This document shows, in pieces, positions 1 to 10,927 of a stretch of DNA of 64,000 nt (within the stretch, counting starts at the first letter, position 1; each line of letters starts with the position of its first letter). Source of the DNA: Tigriopus japonicus (lineage: Eukaryota; Arthropoda; Copepoda; Harpacticoida; Harpacticidae); assembly GCA_010645155.1 (NCBI GenBank), contig JAAGOF010000070.1, positions 1,343,928-1,407,927 on the forward strand, written 5' to 3'. The notes under the pieces are model-generated. The model was given only the letters and a program-made list of their open reading frames with translations, searched no databases and was not told the origin of the DNA. The position numbers were made by a program, and so were the translations under genes.

Positions 1-190
1 CAGGATTCATTTTACACAATTCATAAACATTTCAAACACGTTCTTGCTCTTTTCTGCCACTTTCGGCCACTTTTGGATATGGCCGAGGAAATATTTTTTC
101 TCAGCCACCAAATCTCAAATTCGGCCATTTTCGGCCAATTTTGGAAGTGGCCGAGAGAATTTTTTTCTTTCGGCCACCTGGCAACCCTGC
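1..190 (-). mobile_element. hAT-like MITE fragment (GGCCGAAAGT-rich family)
   Basis: Read on the minus strand it starts CAGGGTTGCCAGGTGGCCGA and contains repeated AGTGGCCGAA motifs. It is closely similar to the left part of the element at 4943-6044. Only the CAGGGTTGCC terminus (about 181-190) is certain. The other side coincides with the window start (CAGGATT), so it may be a complete small element or a truncated one. Confidence 0.6.
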
Positions 191-707
191 TTCCGCTTTT
201 CTCATCCTCACTGACAACAAACACTTTTAGCACAGTATTTCACTTTGGCAAGAACTATAAACATGTTATTTAAGTACTTTAATGCTATTTTCAACAAACG
301 TTAAATTGGTGAAGATTTCTTCTGTCCCATGAAATGGAAAATGGAATCTGGAAAATGGCTGACGTACCAATTTTGCCAAATTTTTGTCAATTCAATTTTT
401 TACCAACTGATTCTGGAAGATGGATTGATGAGATCAAACCTGTAGACATTGAAACTTTCCGTCGGACAAGAGCTTCCTGTTGATCTTACTCCAAAACTTT
501 TAAGTGGCCCCATTATTTCTTCCTGGAGTAATAGTTTTTTATGATTGAAATCATTTCAAACAGTTCATATTTGACAACAAAAACAAACTTCACATTATTT
601 CTCTGAAAAATAACATAATACCAATAGAAAGAAGTTTTCCAACTAGAACAGTTGACACAGTTGAGAGTGGCATTAAAACCACGTCCTGTGAATGAAGAAT
701 GTTAATT
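191..707. other. Intergenic DNA with no recognised feature
   Basis: AT-rich sequence with no coding similarity, terminal repeats or tandem structure that I can support. Confidence 0.4.
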
Positions 708-1120
708 GAAGGTTACAAAAATTGCCACTAGATGGAGCCAAAACAGGGGCAAAGTCCCTTGATTTTAGATCTATCCTCAACTTTGATTTGTTACCAAAAT
801 TCCAGCTCCCACTTTACAATGGATCTCTCTTCATATTTCGAGTCTTTTGGACCTCAGTTACGATATGTGTATAAAAAGTAAAAAGTCACACTGAGTAATC
901 ACAAATGAGGCTAAATATTTACCAGAAGCACTCACAAATGTTTTTATCTCAAGATGGCGCTGATTGTCATTTTTCTCTTTGATTGAAGCTCAACTTTGCT
1001 TCCTTCAGAGGGCTTGCTTTCACGGCAGAGTTGTTCATTTTGAGAACAAGAGAGGGCACCCTAGTAGGATGTGTTAAGGGCATGCTAAATCATGTAACAA
1101 CCATCTAGGTGAAGCGAATG
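708..1120 (+). repeat. Interspersed repeat R1, copy 1
   Basis: About 410 bp alignable almost end to end with 58600-59010, in the same orientation, starting GAAGGTTACAA and ending CATCTAGGTGAAGC. A further partial match (GGCGCCAAAACAGGGGCAAA) lies near 29483. There is no coding potential and the class is not determined; the shared limits in unrelated surroundings show it is a dispersed repeat. Confidence 0.7.
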
Positions 1121-1254
1121 TTAGTTTTCCTTAAAATCCTAAATAAGGCTTTAATCTCACTACAATTGGCGCTAAGAGCAATTGGTTCAAACTGACACTT
1201 TGCAGGGCCGAATACTTTCCATTTTATTGTCAATGAAACTCTATGCTCATTTCA

Positions 1255-1395
1255 CAAACTTAGTGTCCAACCTTGTCTTATTTTTGATGTCCATTTGTCA
1301 TTTTATTTGTCATTTACTTGCTTATTTGCCATTTTTGGACGTGTTTATTTGCCATTTTTGAGTCTAAAAGGCATGTTTTATTTGCCCTTTCCAAA
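1255..1395. mobile_element. Fragment of hAT-like family with AGGGGTGC termini
   Basis: Contains the TTATTTGCCATTTTTGG and AAGGCATGTTTTATTTGCC blocks found just inside the end of the complete element at 41089-41660 and near 33510-33570. The terminus itself is missing. Confidence 0.55.
1377..1382 (-). promoter_or_regulatory. Candidate poly(A) signal of CYRI inside a hAT-like fragment
   Basis: The first AATAAA on the minus strand downstream of the CYRI stop, about 204 bases away. It lies in a repeat fragment that has hAT-like relatives elsewhere in the window. Inference from position only. Confidence 0.3.
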
Positions 1396-1585
1396 TGTTG
1401 ATAATTTATCCTTCACCAGAATCTGGAACAGAAGTCAATTCCATCGATGCTTGCACAAATAATAGCGCCCACAACCGGGCAAAAAAACGCCTTAATTGAA
1501 ACGAAAAGCTTTGTCGAAGAAATACCAGGTATTAACTTTCAAAAACTTTTCGATATTGTCTGATAGCTATTTCGTTGTAATTGAG

Positions 1586-1746
1586 TCAATCAGCCTCCTC
1601 AAATAATACAGATTTCAATCCTTTTGGTGTGGTCTCGTCGTTTACATGTTTGGTTGTGTATCTTAAAGCATTCAAGAGGTTTTCTGACCGTGCCTTTGGC
1701 TGATCACGAATAACTTTGATACAACCTTTCACATCCACACATGATC
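1586..1746 (-). CDS. CYRI: CYRI exon 5 (terminal)
   Basis: The acceptor ends CCTTGCAG before 1746 and the stop TGA is at 1588-1586. It encodes residues 291-343: the CIKVIRDQP block and the [12 protein letters not shown]-terminus, plus a short acidic tail. Confidence 0.94.
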
Positions 1747-2966
1747 CTGCAAGGAAATTAGAGATCTCATTTGGCCAGAACTTGTACCAATTTTGTACTC
1801 GTAACAAGAGATAATATAAACGGCTCTCACATTACCATGGTGTTCCTGGACTATGCTACACATTAGAGTAAGAAATACTAAGATCAAAACAAGCTCTTTA
1901 TTACCTCTAGCAAACGCTCCTGAAGGATGCACATGATCGTAGAGAATAATGCTGGCTACCATCACACGTAGGATGAAGAGCTCTGTAGATTCGAATTGTA
2001 ATCTCGATTTCAAATCTGGAGTGTCCAGCATCTTTTGGCAAACCTGCAATATGACAATGAGCTCAATTTAAGGACCAGATGAAAGGAACTTATGGACAAT
2101 CTTACTTTGGCCATAACGCTGAGCATTTCCGGAGTTTTATTGGACCCATTGACTCGAGCTCTTTGAACGAAATTGCTTGTTGCCTCGCTGAGAGCATTCA
2201 GCATGGGCGTGGCATGAGCAAAAAACAAAGACATTGTGTTTGCGATGTCCACTCGAATTTCCTTCGTAATCAAAGGATTTTTAGAATTATTTCGGCTTCG
2301 CTGGATCGTCCTTCGGTAATACGAAAAGTCGTTCTGGATGGCAGGCGTAGTCATCTTACACTCATCAAATTTGAGAACAAACTCAAGGATCTTGGCAAAC
2401 TGCTTCACAATTGCCTGATGATCATCGAGTTGCTCGGGGATGCTTGCCCTAAATTTTAGGATATTAGAGATGTTTCACTTGATAATGAATTAACTCCTTC
2501 TTCAATTCACTTACTTCACTGGTTGGGATGTCAACTCATTTTCTTTAACGGGACAGGAAAGCATATGCAATATCTTGGGCAATATCGTCGTCAGCTCTTT
2601 CGAGAATTCATAAAATGACTCAAGTTTCTCCACCATCGGTAATACAGCTTTCCAAGCATTTTCCTCAGATACCTTGGTTGGTTTTGTTATGGCCTCTCGG
2701 ATCTCTAGAGATGCACCTACAAATGAATAAGAGTTCGTGTTAGCACAATGCCCTTGCGGAAAGGGAAAAGTATTAGTACCTTGGTAATTTTCTAGCTCTT
2801 TTAAAACAAAAACTGATTTCTCTAGAACACGTTCAGCTTCTTCATAAAGGGAGTATTCTAACTCGGTTTGCGGTTGAGCGTTCTCAAAGTCAACAAATAT
2901 GTCATATTTAGGTACTGAACAACACGAGTCAACATCGCGACTTATTAGCCTGAGTAAGTTGCCCAT
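1586..2966 (-). CDS. CYRI: CYRI/FAM49-family protein (CYFIP-related Rac1 interactor), five exons
   Basis: Spliced gene encoding 343 aa. Exons in transcript order are 2966-2780, 2716-2515, 2448-2106, 2043-1905 and 1746-1586. All four introns are short (58-158 bp), begin GT, end AG, and their phases join into one open frame ending in TGA at 1588-1586. The family (human CYRI-A/B, about 323 aa) binds active Rac1 through a domain related to CYFIP and restrains the WAVE/Scar complex, limiting Arp2/3-driven lamellipodia. Visible hallmarks are an N-terminal MGNLL suited to N-myristoylation at Gly2, then DFENAQP at residues 27-33, EIREAI just after intron 1, [12 protein letters not shown] at about 165-176, [14 protein letters not shown] in exon 4, and [16 protein letters not shown] near the C-terminus. 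Arg175-Arg176 match the arginine pair reported as needed for Rac1 binding in CYRI-B. The N-terminus is about ten residues longer than in vertebrates. A noncoding 5' exon may lie upstream but was not identified. The family call is firm; CYRI-A versus CYRI-B cannot be decided. Confidence 0.95.
1905..2043 (-). CDS. CYRI: CYRI exon 4
   Basis: The acceptor ends ATTGCAG before 2043 and the donor GTAATA starts at 1904. It encodes residues 245-290 with the [16 protein letters not shown] block, which is nearly invariant in the family. Confidence 0.93.
2106..2448 (-). CDS. CYRI: CYRI exon 3
   Basis: The acceptor ends AAATTTTAG before 2448 and the donor GTAAGA starts at 2105. It encodes residues 130-244 with the most conserved core, including [12 protein letters not shown] (Rac1-binding arginines) and [12 protein letters not shown]. 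Confidence 0.94.
2515..2716 (-). CDS. CYRI: CYRI exon 2
   Basis: The acceptor ends TTTGTAG just before 2716 and the donor GTAAGT starts at 2514. It encodes residues 63-129 and two bases of codon 130, including EIREAI and the [10 protein letters not shown] segment typical of the family. Confidence 0.93.
2780..2966 (-). CDS. CYRI: CYRI exon 1 (coding)
   Basis: Encodes residues 1-62 plus the first base of codon 63. ATG is at 2966-2964, and the donor GTACTA starts at 2779. It carries the myristoylation-type MGNLL start and the DFENAQP motif. Confidence 0.92.
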
Positions 2967-3380
2967 TTCTTTAAAGTATTTTTGGGAAAAAAAAATGGTT
3001 GAAAAAAATCACATCGAGGCTTTATTCACTTGCAAACAAAGCAAAACTGATAAGAACATTGTTATCGTTTGGCTTTACAATAAGGTATAACAGTTGGTGA
3101 TCATTTCCGGCGTGATAACTGAAGAGGAAGCACAAAATATGATAACCCGCCAATTGAATAGACAGCTAAATAGTCACTGTCATGACTCACAAGCTCCGAT
3201 TAAAAATCTAAAATTTACTCAAACAAGTGAAATGACCAAGAAATTTAATCAGTCGTACATGATGAATTGTTCGACAGGCCTTACTTGTGTTTTGGGATTA
3301 ACAATAGGATTGACGGTTTGAGACTTGCTCGCTGAAAACGATACAGCCTTATTTTCCTTTTCCCAATGGTTTGCGCATTA
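2967..3380. other. CYRI 5' flank, no further gene seen
   Basis: Upstream sequence of CYRI. It probably holds the promoter and perhaps a 5' noncoding exon. No TATA box, CpG-rich block or recognised repeat stands out. Confidence 0.35.
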
Positions 3381-3744
3381 TAGAGGTTGCGAAGAATTGA
3401 TGGTTGTCTTTCGCCATGGACACTGCCATGACCTGCCGCGTAGACATCGCTGTAGGCCAGCCAGCACTGTCCAGGCACTTAGAAAGAGACAAATTCCCTA
3501 ATATTTCAAGTAAATTTGCCAACAATGTCACCAACCAATGTCCTTTTTGATATCGGTAAACAATTATGATACTTATTTATCAGTACAAAATCACACATAT
3601 TGCGAAACAGTTAAAATTATGTAGAGTTTTGTCTCTTCCGGAGTGCATAGACAGTGCTGGCTAGCCTTTAGCGATGTCTACGCGGCAGGCTGGTGGGGCA
3701 GGAATAGAGGGGGACAACAATCAATTGTTCACAACCTCTATTCG
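3381..3744. repeat. Long inverted repeat / foldback element
   Basis: Arms of about 113 bp (3381-3493 and 3628-3744) are reverse complements with scattered mismatches and are separated by about 134 bp. The inner half includes the shared block GCGATGTCTACGCGGCAGG. The similar short ORFs on the two arms are simply the same DNA read twice. There is no transposase, and no target duplication was resolved. Confidence 0.7.
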
Positions 3745-4194
3745 TATATCATTTTTACATCTGAAATAATGGCAGTTTATAAGATGGTGAACCTATTTAT
3801 TGGGATGTATTACATATATAAGAATATGAAGGAGGATGTATTAGTGTCATTCTGTCTTACCCCCAACCGTTGGTCTCGACGGCTTTGAAGTGACTAAACA
3901 AGCTTGGGGTATTTGGACGGGTGTATTGTTTGCGTTCACTGGAGGTTCTAATTGCGAATCGAGTTCTTCGTCAAGTTGTATCAACATCCTTCTTTGTCTA
4001 GGAATGCCACTTAACGTTACTTCAAAACCAGCCACCAAGCTTAGTACGAAAAGACGGGAAAATATGTCGTTTAGACAGTCCGAAAAAGTTCTTTTTTATG
4101 TGGCATATGGCGTTTTATGTGATGAAAACTATGACATATGTTATTTTTAAGGAACTAAATATTAGTGATTATGATGATGATCAATAATAATAAT

Positions 4195-4440
4195 TAGGGA
4201 CAGGAGCTTTAGACGAATAAACTGATTCAGCTTTTATCGTTATTTTTACCTTTATTCGTCGCGATTTTTTTTTGTCTAATTTGGAATTTATTCGTCTTTT
4301 CTCGTCTGTTTCTCGGATTTCAAGCTCTTTAAGCGGTTTTTTCTTCACTTTTCCAAGCAAATATTATCTTCGAAGATGCTCAATGCCAAGGCTTAGGTCA
4401 AAGTAATATAGTTTGATTGTCAGTTACAGTTTTGCACAAA
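4195..4440. mobile_element. Fragment of TAGGGACAGGA / GACGAATAAA hAT-like family
   Basis: Starts TAGGGACAGGAGCTTTAGAC, then carries the family's GACGAATAAA-type repeats. It ends in a segment (TTGTCAGTTACAGTTTTGCA) that is the reverse complement of blocks near 48650 and 54885. Truncated relative to the full copy at 54275-55301. Confidence 0.6.
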
Positions 4441-4687
4441 CAAAATACAGTCCACACCATAAAGACATGTTGCGTAATACTTTTATTGACCGCCTTCTCC
4501 TTTTATGAGACTTCCTCCAAGCCCAAAGAGGTCAGGTCCAAAATATTATTCACCTACAACTTACTTTATTACCCTACAAATCATTTTATTACCCTACCAA
4601 TCACTTTATTAGTACGAATGTCCGTGGTTGAACTGATTTTCAGGGTTGAAAATTGGTAACGGAAGTCCCAAAAAGGATAAGTTGGTC

Positions 4688-4872
4688 AACAAAATACCAT
4701 ATGCACCCACAAATGAAGGGAGGAATGGTCAAGATCCGACATCACTCGTTTCATTTTAATTGACGCCCCTCGGGCTGCGTCCTCGGGTCGCCAATAAAAT
4801 GAAACTCCTTCCGCCGGATTTTGGCCATTACTCCCTTCCTTTGCAGGTGCATAAATAGTATTTATTAGGTTG
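4688..4872. repeat. Imperfect hairpin (foldback) element
   Basis: Arms of about 75-80 bp flank a GC-rich loop of about 30 bp (4761-4792). The left arm has TGCACCCACAAATGAAGGGA; the right arm read backwards gives TGCACCTGCAAAGGAAGGGA. Noncoding; class unknown. Confidence 0.7.
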
Positions 4873-4942
4873 TGTCAGACACAACTCCATGAAGAGGATT
4901 GACGATAGTGGATCCCCTTGCGGAAGGCCAATGCATGTGAAG

Positions 4943-6044
4943 CAGGGTTGCCAGGTGGCCGAATCCTCGGCCACTTTTGCCAAAAGTGGCCGAATTTGAA
5001 ACCCGGTAGCCGAAAGAAGAAAAAAATCTCTCGGCCACTTCTAAAAGTAGCCGAAAGTGGCCGAATTTGAGATCTGGTGGCCGAGAAAAAAATATTTCCT
5101 CGGCCATATCCAAAAGTGGCTGAAAGTGTCCGAAAGTGGCCAAAAATAGCAAATAAATAGTCGAAATGTTTATGAATTTTGTAAAATGAAGCCTACATTG
5201 GTCTAAAATCTTTCAGATTTCATTTCAAGGGGATTTTTAAAACCACTACAAGGAATGAGATTCCCTGTAAAGAGAGTTAATGATTAATATTGTTTATAAA
5301 ATTACCATTTATGTGAAACTTGATCTACCAATTGTACTGTTGGTACATTTGTACCACCCTTGAATAGTGGGTTGGTCAGGAATTGTATTTAAAAAATTTC
5401 TAATCCTGCCTTAAATGCTGTTAGAGAATCAGCTCCTACATATTCCCGACGAAGACTAATAAGTAACAAATTAAACAAAGAAGGAGCCCGATAAAGAAGA
5501 GAGGAGGACTTCATTGTTCGAACTAGTCTCGATTCCCTAGGATTTGGAGGTGCTCTCAAGACGCACGTAAAACCTCTACGATCACTACAACTGATCTCAA
5601 AGCCTGGGTTAGTACAAAGCCCATGAATGCTCTTAAAAACATACAGTATCAGATACCTTATCGATCTGTTATATCTATCTATATTATCTGTGAATAAGGA
5701 ATGTTATTTAGGAGGCTGGGCCAAATGCTGATTGAGGGAATTGAAAATTTGCTTTTTTGTGATACAAGTATTTTTCAAACTATTTTTTCCAACTTTTCAA
5801 CGTTAAACTGAATGTTTGATTTTTTTCAGATTTTATTCAATTTTTTGAACAAAAAATAAAGAAATTGAAAAGAGAAAAAAATTGACAGATCAATTATAGT
5901 TTTAGGCGAAAACGCCATTTTCAGTAAGAATTCAGAATTTACTTTGTGGCCGAAAGTGGCCGAATGCTTCAAAAAGGTGGCCGAAAGTGGCCGAATTCCA
6001 AAGCAAAAGTGGCCGAGAGGCTTCCCTAGAACCTGGCAACCCTG
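4943..6044. mobile_element. Non-autonomous hAT-type element with internal LINE fragment
   Basis: 1102 bp bounded by CAGGGTTGCCAGG and its inverse CCTGGCAACCCTG. It is flanked by 8-bp repeats ATGTGAAG (4935-4942) and GTGTGAAG (6045-6052), matching at 7 of 8 positions, the length expected for hAT insertions. Both ends carry AGTGGCCGAA repeats in opposite orientation. The interior (about 5200-5690) is a minus-strand LINE 3' fragment. No transposase ORF, so it would need to be mobilised in trans. Confidence 0.8.
5200..5690 (-). mobile_element. LINE 3' fragment captured inside a hAT-type element
   Basis: The minus strand matches the ends of the LINEs at 18555-25377 and 27120-28880. It ends with TTTACAGGGAATCTCATTCC, the LINE tail also seen in the SINE near 31735. 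No intact ORF. The 95 bp at about 5570-5665 recur directly at 6070-6163. Confidence 0.7.
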
Positions 6045-6059
6045 GTGTGAAGTAGCAGG

Positions 6060-6163
6060 GGCAAAAGCAAAACCTCTACGATCACTACAACTGATCTCAA
6101 AGCCTGGGTCAGGACAGAGCCCATGAATGATGCTCTTAAAAACATACAGTATCAGATACCTTA
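6060..6163 (-). mobile_element. Short LINE fragment
   Basis: Near-identical direct copy of 5570-5665 (shared AAACCTCTACGATCACTACA and CATACAGTATCAGATACCTT). It abuts the 3' end of the Gypsy element that starts at about 6164. Confidence 0.65.
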
Positions 6164-6479
6164 TCGTAGATTGATGATCTACTTATGATAGACGTAGATG
6201 CGGCCTGGAGGATCCGAGAAGCGGGCACAATAAAGCAAATGTAAAAGAGAATGATCTTCTATTCCAAGCTGAGTGAATCAATCGTAAGGTTGTGTGTGTG
6301 TACCGATAAGAGAAAATCCGACATCCCCCCCGTGATAAAACGTCTGGAATTTGCGCCAAAGCATAAGTAAGGGACGGAAATATGGAATTTAAATAACAAA
6401 GAAAAATAACGTCCAAATCGAACCAATGATGTGAGCGGTTATTGCAAACGGAGATAAATACGGAGTTCATGTTAGAAGT

Positions 6480-7320
6480 TTACGATGGCGTAATGATATG
6501 AGCAACATCTTGAACAACTTCAGAACTAAGGTTGTGCTGCCCAAGGTCCGGACGGAGAAAGCGGCGATTGCGGCGGAAGATGCCGTTTTCTGTTCTGATC
6601 ATGTAAGATCGCCCCGAGTTGCAAATCTCAGTGACAACGGCCCCAGTGCTCCATATCCCCGTAGTAGCATCCTGAATATGAACCAGCCTTTGTAGCACAC
6701 AAATCAGCTGCAAGTCTTGCACGATGGAACTCACCATTGGTTGCCTCATTGGAGCGGGCATCTGGTAGGCGGGTGCGGATATGGCGGCCATTGAACCCAA
6801 ACGCTGGGCTATAACCATCAGTCCGTGGGGTAACACGCCAAGCAAGAAGAGAGTCGCAAAAGTCCTTGCTTGTGAAAGAGCCGCTTGACTTTTTTAATAG
6901 CCTTTTCATATTTTTGACAGCAGCCTCAGCAAGGCCGTTGCTGCGAAGATGATATGGTGATGAGGTCTTATGTTCAATTCCAAGCTCGTTGCAAAAAGTG
7001 GTGAATGAGCCACGAAACTGTGGGCCGTTATCAGTCTTGACTTGCTTGGGGAGGCCAACATTGATGAACCATTTGGACAAAACGTCGCACACGGCTGCAG
7101 TTGTTGTCTTTGTGAGTCTTGCAAAGGAACGGGAATCCACTAAAGCAGTCGACCATGATCATAAAGGTCGAACCAACCAAGTCAAAGAGATCAATCCCGA
7201 CGTGTTCCATGGGATATGTGGCTATGGCTGCGGTAGAAAGATTGGTCTCAAATGGCTGTGATGGAAGAACAGCAACACATGCCTCACATGATGCAATTCT
7301 CTGGCGAATGTCATTACTCA
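6480..7320 (-). pseudogene. Gypsy-1 integrase, frameshifted
   Basis: Integrase pieces lie in three frames: about 7320-7110 (CEACVAV zinc part, GIDLFDLVG with the first catalytic Asp), 7110-6700 (KTDNGPQF with the second Asp, then the catalytic-Glu region SNGLAEAAVKNMKRLL), and 6700-6480 (C-terminal basic region with IFRRNRRFLRP). At least two frameshifts make it non-functional. Confidence 0.7.
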
Positions 7321-9008
7321 TTAGCAATCCCTGGCCAGAAGAATAGCTGGTTGGCATGTTCAGTTGTTTTATTGACGCCGGAGTGCGAGAGGTGGAGGAG
7401 GTCAACGATTCTCCGCCGGGCTTGTCTAGGCACAAACAAGCAATTCCCTTTTCGGATTAAGCCACCCTCTATTGAAATCTCGTTGAAGCTGGACCGGAAG
7501 TGGGAGAGCGCTGGATCGTCTAAAACGCCTCGACTTGCACAATCAAGCAAAGCCCCATATTCTTCATCAACGTTGTCTCTGATGATGGCAAACGCAGGAT
7601 CATTCCCATCAATTCTTCTGATATTTGTCTCCATGCTTTCATCAGCAGGAAAAAACGGGGATCTGCTCAGGGCATCTGCAATGAGATGGTTCTTACCCTC
7701 TGTCCAAGTCACATCAAAGCTATACATGACGAGCCTTTCACGGATACGTTGTAAGAGATCATTGTCCATGATGATGGTCTTCTTCTCAAAGATTCCAACC
7801 AATGGTCGATAGTCGGTAATGACCTTGAAATTGGAAAGTCCGCGAAGATAAAAGTCGCACTTTATGACCGCCATCAGTAGAGCAGTGGCCTTCAGCTCAA
7901 TCGTGGCATAATTGCACATGGCTGGAGTTAGGGCACAAGAGCCACATTGGATGAGGCGTGGACGCCCGTCAATTTCCCGCTGTACAAGGGCAAAGCCCAA
8001 TCCATGGAGACGAGAAGCGTCCGTCAGCAATTCAGTTGCGAGCTCTGGATCAAAAGGCTTGACCACACTGCTTGAGCATGGTAGTTTCCTGGCCTTTTCA
8101 AACTCCACTTGATGTTCCGGGAGCCAGAGAAAGGCATTTCCTTTCCTCAATAGTTGTCGCATGTTAACAGTTGCGTGGGCCAGGTCCGGCATAAAGGCCC
8201 CCAGCTGATTGGCAAGACCAAGGAATGACCGAAGCTCTGTGATAGATTTTGGAGCCGGGAATTCACTAATGGCCTGGAGCTTTGCGTTATCCGGGCTGAT
8301 GCCATTGGCATTGACCATAAATCCCGCAAATTTGAGGCCCGTACCCATCTCCATTTTGGCCAAGGATAACTTGATACCATTCTTGCGGCATCTTTCAAGC
8401 ACAACCTCATATCTAGCAAGAGCAATTTCCTCTGTTGGGCCCTGGATGAGCATATCATCTACGATTTTTAATAGCCATGGAAGTCCAGCCATGGCCTTGT
8501 CTGTTCGCATACAAAATTCGTCCCCACTTGAGCAAAGACCCATGGGTGCAACGGTATAGCGGAACTTTCCAGATGGAAGTAGAAAGGTTGTCAGGTATGA
8601 TGACTCTTCATCAAGAGGCAACTGAAAATACCCATGGATTGCATCAATCTTGATGAAATACCGGGATTCCTTGTCTATTTGTTGAGTGAGGTCTCGAACA
8701 GACGAGAATGGATGGACTGGCCTGTGCACAGCCTTGTTGAGAATACGATAGTCTGTGACAAGACGAACAATTTTGCCACCGGCTTTTGGTACAAAATGAG
8801 CCGGTGAACACCAGGTTGTTGGCTTGTCCACCTTGACAATGACATTAGCCTTAATGAGCTCTCCCACGAGGTTATCTGCTTGTTTCAAGAAGTGGAGTTG
8901 TACTTGTCGAGCAGTGAGCACATGACATGGCGTAACTTTTTTGCTGGGATCAATTTTGATCTTCATCTTGGGACCTTTAATGGTTCCAGAAGCCCCGCCC
9001 AGTGACAA
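7314..9008 (-). pseudogene. Gypsy-1 reverse transcriptase, RNase H and start of integrase
   Basis: 564 open codons. RT motifs in order include CSPAHFVPK, RLVTDYRILNK, FIKIDAIHGYFQLPL, the catalytic IVDDML (a YVDD variant) and LRSFLGLANQLG. RNase H follows (TELLTDASRLHGLGFALVQR, DALSR). The frame ends at the integrase HHCC region (HLSHSGVNKT). The frame lacks its own credible start and is fused in phase with the protease. Confidence 0.8.
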
Positions 9009-9560
9009 TCACATGACGTCTGGGAACCTGGCATTGATTGCGTCCAGTTTTGGATTTGATTGAGTGACACGACACACCTGCCCAACAACATTGGCGATCC
9101 CAAAACAACTTTTGTGGTCCTCGGGTTCCCAGAAGTTATTGCTCTCATCATGGTCACTATTGTGCTCATCATTTCCATGGTTCTCCCCAAAAGTGGAAAG
9201 AACATTTTCATCCTCATCCACATATACACGGGCGGTCTGCATAGCAACAGGAAAGGGAAAATTGGATGGAAGGATGTTTAAAGCCATCAAATCGCGCCAG
9301 CCAACAAGTGGAAGACCTTCAAGGTCAGGCGAGATGATGGCTTGGATGAGCACTCTAGGACTCTCGTTGGAAGAAGCGTAAAAAGAAATCGTTCCTAAAT
9401 TTTGCAAGGTTGAGTTATTGGCCGCAAGGAGGCGGGTATGGGACGGTTGAAGGATAGCATTGGTGGGGACTGCACTAGCCGGGAATATTGTGCGAGAAGC
9501 GCCAGTATCAGGTATGACAATATGCTTCTTTCCTCCACCGAGCTCGCAAAATAGTTCCAT
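9009..9560 (-). pseudogene. Gypsy-1 aspartic protease
   Basis: 183 codons with the retropepsin signature DTGASRTIF near residue 18 and a hydrophobic flap-like region after it. It ends at a single TGA (9011-9009), and the RT frame continues in the same phase at 9008, so protease and RT were one ORF interrupted by one stop codon. Confidence 0.7.
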
Positions 9561-9617
9561 TTTTGGTGTTTGAGAGTCCCCCTATACAAATCGAGCACGT
9601 ACAATTGACGGGCTTCG

Positions 9618-9875
9618 TTATGCTTGGCAATTTCGAGGAGATAATGGGCGTCGTGTAGGGGAACGACCACGCTCAGCAGATGTGCTACGTGATGAAGGCG
9701 CACGACACATTCGCGCAAGATGGCCGACTTTATGACAGTCATGGCACATGCGATCCTTTGCAAAACATTCTTCTGGTTTTGTGTGGTCATCGCGGCCGCA
9801 ATTTCCGCAAAACTTGGTTCCTACGGCCAATGCGCATGTGCAAGATCTTGGTTGGCTCAGATCGAGCCTTCGCAA
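9618..9875 (-). pseudogene. Gypsy-1 gag zinc knuckles (shifted frame)
   Basis: Two CCHC-type knuckles are visible: C-x2-C-x4-H-x5-C in CGNCGRDDHTKPEEC, and C-x2-C-x4-H-x4-C in CHDCHKVGHLARMC. These bind element RNA in the family. The segment is out of frame with the upstream gag. Confidence 0.7.
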
Positions 9876-10722
9876 TGGCTTCGTGGGTTGTGGCGGCCTC
9901 CATAACTCTATTGAGTGTTGGGTTTGTGACCTTCATCACCTCGTCGTGCAAGGCGGGTTCGCCTCGTGCGCCAAGCATTGATTGAAACATTGTCCAATCA
10001 TCTACGGACATATTTTCAATCTCAGCTTCCACACCCAGTGCCTGTAGACGAACAACCCACTCATTGTAAGATTCCAAGGGAAATTTAGATGCAGTGAACC
10101 AGTCTCGGCGTCGTAAGTAAAGTGGTCGTATCTCCAAGAATCGTTTTTCCAAGGCTTTATAACAATCATTGATAGTGGCCCGACTTTCGACAATCTTGCT
10201 CCTTATTGTCACGGCCAAGGAGTCCTCCATCCTCATGAAAAAGATTGATTGTTGCTCAAGGTCAGTCAGTAAATCCATGTTAGAAGATGAGTACCATGAT
10301 TCGAAATTACGTAGCCAATTTCTCATTTCAGGAGGAGTTGCAGAACCAGAAAGGATAGAAGGTCGCATTGCATCTTGCGATTTAAAGAAACGAGTGCGCT
10401 CACGCCCTTTAGATCGGCTTGTGGACGGTGATGGCATCACAGGCGTTGGACCCGCAGCGTGTTTCATAGCAACGATCAACTCCTTGTCAAGCCTGGCTAT
10501 TTCCGTCTTTGCGTCATTCATCGCCTCAGGGTCAAGGTCGATCAGATCGTCAAACCGGTTGCTGATGATGGTGAGCTTGCCAAGAAGGGCCTCAGCCGAT
10601 GTTTGAGCAAATGTGGTAGAGCCAGAATGGAGCTGCATTATTGCCGACTTTGCACGTTCAAATCCGCCTCTGAGCTGACCAATCGATCTCCTCACGGTCG
10701 AAATCTTCTCGATCGTAGACAT
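9787..10722 (-). pseudogene. Gypsy-1 gag
   Basis: 311-codon reading frame from ATG at 10722. It has a coiled N-terminal region and a gag-like capsid segment in its second half (MRNWLRNFESWY, and LEIRPLYLRRRDWFTASK near residue 200). The zinc knuckles expected at its C-terminus are in another frame just downstream (9875-9618), which marks a frameshift near 9800-9870. Gag packages element RNA in cytoplasmic particles. Confidence 0.65.
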
Positions 10723-10927
10723 CGTAATGGTGGTGATGATGAGCGAGAGTGAAACGAGTGTGACGAGTGGTTGAAGCGTTCAAATCCAGATCAAAACCAA
10801 CACTTGAGCGTACTCCCACCTGGAATAGCTCGACCTCCTTGTTGCAATCGACAGGACACCGTCGAAAACCTTGGGATTGGTCTGGAGATCCTTAACCGTT
10901 GGATGCAGTTCAAGCCGATTGCGCCAT

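Larger units (their letters stand above)
6164..10927 (-). mobile_element. Degenerate Gypsy-type LTR retrotransposon (Gypsy-1)
   Basis: Minus-strand element with the order leader, gag, zinc knuckles, protease, RT-RNase H, integrase. A 16-base PBS candidate TGGCGCAATCGGCTTG (10926-10911) directly follows a sequence ending ATCAAACA. At the other end a run of seven G is followed by TGTCGG (6323), a plausible polypurine tract and start of a truncated 3' LTR (6164-6323). The 3' LTR candidate does not match the 5' candidate at 10928-11260, so one boundary is wrong or the element is chimeric. Frames break between gag and knuckles and at least three times in integrase, so it is not autonomous. Confidence 0.75.

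Noticed and set aside
2079..2459. 126-codon plus-strand ORF
   Set aside because: Antisense shadow of CYRI exon 3.
3281..3888. Pair of short ORFs with a common QCWLA.SDVYAAG motif
   Set aside because: They are the two arms of one inverted repeat, read in opposite directions.
7252..7812. 186-codon plus-strand ORF
   Set aside because: Antisense shadow of Gypsy-1 RT/RNase H.
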